From an uncultured Bacilli bacterium (GTDB taxonomy: Bacteria; Bacillota_I; Bacilli_A; RFN20; DUOF01), in contig CAKORZ010000046.1 of NCBI GenBank assembly GCA_934101685.1, positions 1 through 11,148 of the forward strand: a stretch of DNA of 11,148 bases. The letters run 5' to 3'. The position numbers and the translations under genes are program-made. Below, piece by piece: positions 6,687 through 11,148 of the stretch (position 1 is its first letter; every line of letters starts with the position of its first letter). A model generated the notes under the pieces. That model was not told the DNA's origin and made no database searches. It saw only the letters and a program-made list of their open reading frames with translations.

Positions 6687-8113
6687 TACTTATTTCCCTC
6701 CTTAGTTTCACTTTGAAGTATATATGAATCTTTAGAATCATATCTAACATTTAAAGGATCTAGGTTTAACTCTCTGCATAATATTTCTACTATAAGAGGC
6801 TCACAGAAACCTCCTTGGCATTTACCAAAACCAGGTCTACATCTTTTCTTAACACCCTTAACAGTTCTAGCACCAGCATTTCTTCTAATACAGTCTATTA
6901 CTTCTCCCTCACTAACACCTTCACATCTACAAACAATATGTCCAAAAGTTTTATCATTCTTTATTAATTCATTTCTTTCAGACTCACTCATTTTTTTAAG
7001 TCTTATAACTTTTCTTCTAAATGGATTAAAATCATTATTAATCTCTAAATGTAATTTTTCATTTACAAGTCTTACTGCTTCTTTACTAATAGCAGGAGCA
7101 CTTGCAAGTCCTGGAGATTCAATTCCACCTAAATTAATGAAATTATCATTTTCATTTATAACAAAATCATGAGTAGAACTAGTAGCCCTTAAACCACTAA
7201 ATTCTCTAATAATATAATTAAATGGTATATTTTTAACTAACTTAGAAGCATTTTTTCTAACATTATCAAGAGTCATTTTATCAGTAGCTAAATCACTCTT
7301 ATCATCTACAAATTCACTACTTGGCCCCACTAAATAATTATTATGAGTAGTAGGTGTAACAAGTATTCCTTTTCCTTTCTCAGTAGGAACTGGGAAAATA
7401 ACATGACTAACAAATGGCTTTTCAAAATGATCTAACACAAAATATTCACCTTTTCTAGGAGTTATTTTAAATGTCTCATCATTAACCATATTAGCTATCT
7501 TATCTGAATATACACCTGCTGCATTAATAACCATCTTACTCTCAAATTCTTTATCTTTAGTTTTAACTACATATTTATCTTGAACTTTTCTAATATCAAC
7601 TACTTCTTCATCTAATAAAAGTTCTACTCCATTATCAATAGCATTCTCAGCCAAAGCTACACATAGTTCGAAAGGATTAATAATACCTGCACTAGGAGCA
7701 TATAAAGAACCTATTACCTCATCACTAACAAATGGTTCAATCTTTTTAGTTTCTTCTTTATCTAAAATTTGGACTTCAACTCCATTTTCCTTTGCTCTAC
7801 TAACATAACCTTTTATAACATTAAATTCTTCTTCATTAGTTGCGCATGTTAAAGAACCAATTCTTTTAAATTCTACGTCTAACTCTTTAGTTAATAAATC
7901 ATACATTTTATTTCCTTCAACATTATATTTAGCTTTATTAGTTTTAGGTACAGGATCATAACCAGAATGCACAATTGCACTATTTGCCATAGATGTAACA
8001 TTACCTACATCATTTTCTTTATCAAGCACTAAAACTTTAGCTTTATATCTAGATAATTCTCTTGCTACTGCACAACCAATAACTCCTGCTCCTATTATTA
8101 TTACATCATACAT
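6686..8113 (-). CDS. glpA: GlpA-like FAD-dependent glycerol 3-phosphate dehydrogenase with C-terminal [2Fe-2S] domain
   Basis: This 475-residue enzyme probably oxidises sn-glycerol 3-phosphate to dihydroxyacetone phosphate. An N-terminal FAD fold (VIIIGAGVIGCAVAREL, 5-21) opens a DAO-type oxidase domain, which includes ITPRKGEYFVLD and the C-terminal FAD-site block FINLGGIESPGLASAPA. A BFD-like domain follows, with CRC (Cys395, Cys397) and GKCQGGFC (Cys432, Cys437), the C-x-C...C-x4-C ligand set of anaerobic GlpA. Related DAO enzymes oxidise other 2-hydroxy acids, but adjacency to glpK supports glycerol 3-phosphate. No membrane anchor is present. The start follows AAGGAGAG, and the glpK stop lies within this ribosome site, 13 bases ahead of the ATG, so the two genes are coupled. 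Confidence 0.85.
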   Translation of the reverse strand: MYDVIIIGAGVIGCAVARELSRYKAKVLVLDKENDVGNVTSMANSAIVHSGYDPVPKTNKAKYNVEGNKMYDLLTKELDVEFKRIGSLTCATNEEEFNVIKGYVSRAKENGVEVQILDKEETKKIEPFVSDEVIGSLYAPSAGIINPFELCVALAENAIDNGVELLLDEEVVDIRKVQDKYVVKTKDKEFESKMVINAAGVYSDKIANMVNDETFKITPRKGEYFVLDHFEKPFVSHVIFPVPTEKGKGILVTPTTHNNYLVGPSSEFVDDKSDLATDKMTLDNVRKNASKLVKNIPFNYIIREFSGLRATSSTHDFVINENDNFINLGGIESPGLASAPAISKEAVRLVNEKLHLEINNDFNPFRRKVIRLKKMSESERNELIKNDKTFGHIVCRCEGVSEGEVIDCIRRNAGARTVKGVKKRCRPGFGKCQGGFCEPLIVEILCRELNLDPLNVRYDSKDSYILQSETKEGNK

Positions 8114-8126
8114 ACTTTATCTCTCC

Positions 8127-9632
8127 TTATTTTTTATTAGGTTTAAATGTCCTAGTTGATTCTACTGCTTGTTTCCAGCCACTATATATCTTTTCAACAT
8201 TTTTAAGAGTTCTAGAAGGAACAAATATTCTCTCCATCGCCCTCAATTTCTTTATTTCATCAGTATCTTTATAAACTCCTGTTGCAAGCCCTGCTAAATA
8301 AGCAGCACCTAAAGCAGTTGTCTCTAAATTAGTAGGTCTCATAATATTACAATTTAAGATATCACTTTGGAATTGCATTAAGAAATTATTAGCGCATGCC
8401 CCTCCATCTACTGCTAAACTCTTAAATTTAAGTTTAGATTCTTCTTTCATTACTTCCATAACATCTTTACTTTGAAATGCTATTGCTTCAAGTGTTGCTC
8501 TAATAATATGTTCTTTTGTTGTAGCTCTAGTTAAGCCAAATATAGCACCTCTAGCATCATTATCCCAATATGGAGTACCCATACCAACAAATGAAGGAAC
8601 TACATATACTCCATCACAACTACTAATACGTGTTGCATACATTTCACTTTCCTTAGAACTTCTAAACATTCTAAGCCCATCTCTAAGCCATTGTATAGAA
8701 CTTCCTCCAATAAATACAGAACCCTCTAATGCATACTCTACCTTACCATTTATGCCCCATGCTATTGTAGTTAATAACCCTTGATTAGAGTATATAGGAG
8801 TAGTAGATGTATTCATTAACATAAAGCATCCTGTACCATATGTATTTTTAATATCTCCCTTATTAAAGCACCCTTGTCCAAATAAAGATGATTGTTGGTC
8901 ACCTGCAATACCTGCAATAGGAATATTAACTTTAAAATTCTTTTTAAGTCTAGTAGCCTCTCCAACAACTTCACTACAAGAAACAACTTTAGGAAGCATA
9001 GATCTAGGAACATCAAATAACTTTAATAATTCTTCATCCCATTCAAGTGTATTAATATTAAATAAACATGTTCTAGATGCATTAGTATAATCAGTAACAT
9101 GCACTTTACCTTGTGTTAACTTCCATATTAACCATGTATCTATAGTACCAAACAATAGTTTACCTTCACTAGCCTTTTCTCTTGCTCCTTCAACGTTATC
9201 TAAAATCCATTTTATTTTACTTGCAGAAAAATAAGGATTTAAAAGCAAGCCTGTTTTCTTATGAATCATTTCTTCATAACCATCATTAATTAACTTTTCA
9301 CATATTTCTTGAGATTGCCTAGATTGCCATACAATTGCATTATAAATAGGCTCACTAGTTTCTTTATCCCATACTACTGTTGTTTCTCTTTGGTTTGTAA
9401 TACCAATACCAGCAATATGACTAGGATCAATATTACTCTTATTAATAGCTTCTTTTATAACCTCATATGTAGTATGCCATATTTCTTCAGCATCATGCTC
9501 AACCCATCCACTATGAGGACAAATCTGTGTAAACTCTAATTGAGCACTACTGATTTTATCACCCTTCTTATCAAACACGATTGCTCTAGAACTAGTAGTA
9601 CCCTGATCAATAGCTAAAAGATATTTTTTCAT
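8127..9632 (-). CDS. glpK: Glycerol kinase
   Basis: A full-length (501-residue) FGGY-family kinase that phosphorylates glycerol with ATP to sn-glycerol 3-phosphate in the cytoplasm. It shows the phosphate-binding DQGTTSSR (9-16), the substrate segment GWVEHD (42-47), NASRT (184-188), AGDQQ with catalytic Asp245, YGTGCF (265-270), and the ATP-site blocks VDGGACANN and NLETTALGAAYLAGLA. In Enterococcus and Bacillus, GlpK is activated by HPr phosphorylation of a histidine in a 'HFYG'-type loop about a dozen residues before AGDQQ. Here that stretch reads RLKKNFKVN (228-236) with no histidine, so PTS control appears lost. Its ATG overlaps the lipase stop by one base (TAATG), with the ribosome site AAAGGGTG inside the lipase gene. 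No glpF gene is seen nearby. Confidence 0.97.
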   Translation of the reverse strand: MKKYLLAIDQGTTSSRAIVFDKKGDKISSAQLEFTQICPHSGWVEHDAEEIWHTTYEVIKEAINKSNIDPSHIAGIGITNQRETTVVWDKETSEPIYNAIVWQSRQSQEICEKLINDGYEEMIHKKTGLLLNPYFSASKIKWILDNVEGAREKASEGKLLFGTIDTWLIWKLTQGKVHVTDYTNASRTCLFNINTLEWDEELLKLFDVPRSMLPKVVSCSEVVGEATRLKKNFKVNIPIAGIAGDQQSSLFGQGCFNKGDIKNTYGTGCFMLMNTSTTPIYSNQGLLTTIAWGINGKVEYALEGSVFIGGSSIQWLRDGLRMFRSSKESEMYATRISSCDGVYVVPSFVGMGTPYWDNDARGAIFGLTRATTKEHIIRATLEAIAFQSKDVMEVMKEESKLKFKSLAVDGGACANNFLMQFQSDILNCNIMRPTNLETTALGAAYLAGLATGVYKDTDEIKKLRAMERIFVPSRTLKNVEKIYSGWKQAVESTRTFKPNKK

Positions 9633-10462
9633 TACTTTTGCACCCTTTCATTACACCAATCTAATAAATCTCCAATTACTTTATCTTTACTAACTTCATT
9701 GAATATCTCATGATATAATCCCTCATACATAATAAGCTTTTTATCACTACATTTTAAATTATTAAAAGTCCACTCTCCAGTACTACTTTCAACAATTCCA
9801 TCACTCTTACCATGCATAACTAAAGTAGGACATTTTATATTACTAATATTATTATGTACAAATTTAGTTCCTTTAATAAATGCATTACCTAATAACTTAA
9901 AACTAATTTTTTTCAAAACAAGTGGATCATTTTCATATTTTTCTACTACTTCTAAATCACTACAAACTCCACTACCCATTTTATTAGCATATTGAAGTTT
10001 TCCCATTAAATTATAAGGTAAATATTTTAATGCTTTTGCGGCATTAGGGCATACATTAGCTCCACCTGATATAACAAGTAAATCTATTTTACTAGGGTAC
10101 TTACAAGTGTATGCTGTAGCAATTAATCCACCCATCGAATGTCCAATAAGAATTAGTTTTAAATCTTTATTATCCCTTCTAACAAGATCAACAAATAAGT
10201 TAAGATCACTTAAATAATCAAAAAAGTTATCTAAGTATCCTCTTTTTCCTTCACTCTTACCATGACCTCTCAAATCAAAACGATATACATTATAATCTTC
10301 TTTATTAAACTTCTCAGTAATATAATCATATCTTCCTAAATGTTCACAAATTCCATGCACAAAAATAACAGCAGCCTTAGGTTCATCTACTTTATTAACA
10401 CTATAAAATATCTTTGTATCTTTTTCTCCTAAAAACATGCTCTCATAATTAGCGTAACCCAT
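9632..10462 (-). CDS. Alpha/beta hydrolase, monoacylglycerol lipase-like
   Basis: A 276-residue serine hydrolase of the monoacylglycerol lipase/lysophospholipase (Hydrolase_4) family. It shows the oxyanion-hole segment FVHGICEHLGRY (34-45), the RFDLRGHGKSEG strand-turn (61-72), nucleophile Ser109 in GHSMGG, catalytic Asp221 in HGKSDGIV and His251 in GLYHEIFNE. These are the family hallmarks. There is no signal peptide, so it acts inside the cell. As first gene of the glycerol operon, it most simply releases glycerol from monoglycerides (or glycerophospholipid fragments) for the kinase encoded next. The substrate is inferred from context. The frame opens upstream with TTG at 10483, but AGAGGAG eight bases before ATG 10462 fixes the start there. 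Confidence 0.88.
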   Translation of the reverse strand: MGYANYESMFLGEKDTKIFYSVNKVDEPKAAVIFVHGICEHLGRYDYITEKFNKEDYNVYRFDLRGHGKSEGKRGYLDNFFDYLSDLNLFVDLVRRDNKDLKLILIGHSMGGLIATAYTCKYPSKIDLLVISGGANVCPNAAKALKYLPYNLMGKLQYANKMGSGVCSDLEVVEKYENDPLVLKKISFKLLGNAFIKGTKFVHNNISNIKCPTLVMHGKSDGIVESSTGEWTFNNLKCSDKKLIMYEGLYHEIFNEVSKDKVIGDLLDWCNERVQK

Positions 10463-10503
10463 ATAAATCACTCCTCTTATCAAAACTGTCTATTTATACT
10501 TTA

Positions 10504-10509
10504 ATTATA
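10504..10509 (-). promoter_or_regulatory. Probable -10 box of the glycerol operon
   Basis: A perfect TATAAT on the minus strand (AATTGTATAATTAAAG context) is placed to start transcription near 10497, giving a leader of about 35 bases with AGAGGAG before the lipase ATG. A -35 hexamer close to TTGACA is not evident at normal spacing, so an activator may be needed. I found no catabolite-response (cre) sequence in the leader. Confidence 0.55.
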
Positions 10510-10510
10510 C

Positions 10511-10547
10511 AATTAATATTAATTTTAACATAATATTTGAATATTAT
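10511..10547. promoter_or_regulatory. Two AT-rich palindromes between divergent promoters (possible operators)
   Basis: A perfect palindrome AATTAATATTAATT lies at 10511-10524, in the spacer region of the glycerol-operon promoter. A second at 10530-10547 has perfect eight-base arms (ATAATATT and AATATTAT) around TG. Their position suits a regulator of the minus-strand operon. In such AT-rich DNA, short palindromes also arise by chance, so confidence is low. Confidence 0.3.
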
Positions 10548-10582
10548 TTTTTAACACTTATTAAAGATACAAACATTAGTTG

Positions 10583-10612
10583 TTGATAATTGCTTTTAAA
10601 TTGTTTTATAAT
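10583..10612 (+). promoter_or_regulatory. Sigma-A-type promoter of the zinc-ribbon gene
   Basis: TTGATA (10583-10588) and TATAAT (10607-10612) are separated by 18 bases, close to the housekeeping consensus. Transcription would begin near 10619, just before the AAGGGG ribosome site. It fires away from the glycerol operon. Confidence 0.7.
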
Positions 10613-10635
10613 ATAAAAAAGGGGACGTGGGTAAA

Positions 10636-11028
10636 ATGTATTGCAAAAAATGTGGAGGAAAATTAGAAAGCTATGCAAGTAACTGTGCTTTCTGTGGTGC
10701 ACCAGTAGATAATTATGATGATAAAGCTAAGTATGTAGAACAAAGAAGTGATTCTAGTAGCAAACCTATGACAATGTGGAGATGGGTAGGATTTTTTCTT
10801 TTAAATGTAATTCCTGTTGTAGGTCAAATAATAGTACTTGTAATATTATTCAAGTGGGCATCTAAAAGAAACCCTGATAAATCATTACAAGGATTTGCAA
10901 AAGCTACTTTGTTTTTATTTCTTATAGCTCTTGTTCTAACATTTTTATACTCTATTTTAATGGCTATAGGTGTAGTAAGCCAAGACTTCGCAAAAGATTA
11001 CTTTAATAATTTATCAAACTTTAGATAA
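10636..11028 (+). CDS. Zinc-ribbon protein with two transmembrane helices
   Basis: A 130-residue membrane protein. An N-terminal zinc ribbon is formed by Cys3, Cys6, Cys17 and Cys20 (CKKCGGKL...CAFCGAP), followed by a polar linker (about 25-47) rich in Asp and Ser. Two hydrophobic helices lie at about 50-72 and 91-114, joined by a basic loop (KWASKRNPDK), with a short polar tail. This layout is common in Firmicutes and its function is generally unknown. Neither the ribbon nor the helices suggests an enzyme. The frame could start at GTG 10627, but AAGGGG would then be only two bases away. ATG 10636 also gives the typical zinc-ribbon beginning MYCKKCG. It is the only plus-strand gene, divergent from the glycerol operon, with its own promoter. 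No clear terminator follows before the insertion sequence begins. Confidence 0.85.
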   Translation: MYCKKCGGKLESYASNCAFCGAPVDNYDDKAKYVEQRSDSSSKPMTMWRWVGFFLLNVIPVVGQIIVLVILFKWASKRNPDKSLQGFAKATLFLFLIALVLTFLYSILMAIGVVSQDFAKDYFNNLSNFR

Positions 11029-11108
11029 AATTAGATAATTAGACAAAAAAAGATTTCAAACTATTAATAAATTGAAGTTGTCAATAAAAAGTAGACAATA
11101 AAAAGATT

Positions 11109-11148
11109 TTATTTAAACCCTAGTTGAGTTCTATACTCAATTGGGGTT
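11109..11148 (-). CDS. IS3-family transposase OrfB, last 12 residues only
   Basis: Reading the minus strand from the window edge gives TPIEYRTQLGFK followed by TAA at 11109-11111. The (S/T)P-x-E-Y-R-T-Q ending is characteristic of the DDE transposase OrfB of IS3-family elements (IS150-like group), which cuts and joins the element's ends. The catalytic residues lie outside the window, so intactness cannot be judged. A terminal-repeat-like sequence right after the stop supports the call. Confidence 0.72.
   Translation of the reverse strand, partial: TPIEYRTQLGFK
11116..11148. repeat. 14-bp hairpin formed by the transposase 3' coding end
   Basis: Arms AACCCTAGTTGAGT (11116-11129) and ACTCAATTGGGGTT (11135-11148) pair along all 14 positions, counting two G-U wobbles in plus-strand RNA, around a five-base loop. 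The same bases encode the transposase end, so the palindrome is written into the codons. It could block transcription or translation entering the element, but no long T-run is visible inside the window. The stem may extend beyond the edge. Confidence 0.6.

Larger units (their letters stand above)
11079..11148 (-). mobile_element. Terminal part of an IS3-family insertion sequence (continues beyond window)
   Basis: The element end is recognised by a TG-starting terminal repeat, TGTCAATAAAAAGTAGACAA at 11079-11098, followed by the C-terminus of an IS3-type OrfB transposase on the minus strand. This is therefore the transposase-distal end (right inverted repeat), and most of the element lies past the window. 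The TTGTC/GACAA at the two sides of the repeat form a small internal inverted repeat. The exact boundary and target duplication cannot be fixed without the other end. Confidence 0.7.

Noticed and set aside
8816..9016. Second minus-strand frame inside glpK.
   Set aside because: Out-of-frame shadow; glpK is intact and strongly conserved here.
9309..9539. Plus-strand frame of 76 codons inside glpK.
   Set aside because: Antisense shadow rich in Ser/Thr/Asn, no ribosome site or recognisable motif.
11019..11046. Short direct repeats TTAGATAA, TTAGATAA, TTAGACAA at the zinc-ribbon stop.
   Set aside because: Too short and AT-rich to claim function; one unit lies in the coding end.

Overview
The window is very AT-rich and gene-dense. 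It reads like a low-GC Firmicutes/Mycoplasmatota-type genome, perhaps an anaerobic, gut-type member of the Bacilli. That placement is an inference from base composition, strong AGGAGG-type ribosome binding sites, the clostridial style of the glycerol operon and an IS3-family insertion sequence end. The genetic code looks standard: the coaE gene ends in TGA and tryptophans are written TGG. No rRNA, tRNA or CRISPR array was seen. All genes but one are on the minus strand.

Left block (1-2456, minus strand): a tightly packed unit of coaE (dephospho-CoA kinase), a DnaJ-related protein with the zinc-finger and C-terminal beta domains but no J-domain, and an unrecognised gene cut by the window edge. 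coaE and the DnaJ-like gene overlap by ATGA. The third gene starts 11 bases after the DnaJ-like stop, and its ribosome site abuts that stop. This suggests translational coupling. A TATAAT box lies just before coaE.

Middle block (2506-5025, minus strand): two accessory-type genes, a HipA-like kinase with no visible antitoxin partner and an AAA ATPase with a DUF4143-type nuclease-fold C-terminus. Two near-identical 20-bp sites, one of them an imperfect palindrome, lie upstream of the ATPase. In the stretches I read, lysine codon choice differs from the left block, which is compatible with acquisition by transfer.

Right block (5031-10509, minus strand): a five-gene glycerol operon read from right to left. 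It comprises a monoacylglycerol-lipase-like alpha/beta hydrolase, glpK, a GlpA-like FAD/[2Fe-2S] glycerol-3-phosphate dehydrogenase, an FAD/NAD-binding oxidoreductase, and a small four-cysteine DUF1667 protein. The genes overlap or nearly touch, and a hairpin terminator follows. Together they would turn monoglyceride into fatty acid plus glycerol, then glycerol 3-phosphate, then dihydroxyacetone phosphate. There is no GlpC and no glycerol channel gene in view. The kinase seems to lack the histidine that HPr phosphorylates in other Firmicutes.

Right end (10583-11148): a divergent plus-strand gene encodes a small zinc-ribbon protein with two membrane helices. About 50 bases after it is the end of an IS3-family element. 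Only its terminal repeat and the last 12 codons of its minus-strand transposase are inside the window. Those codons also form a 14-bp hairpin.
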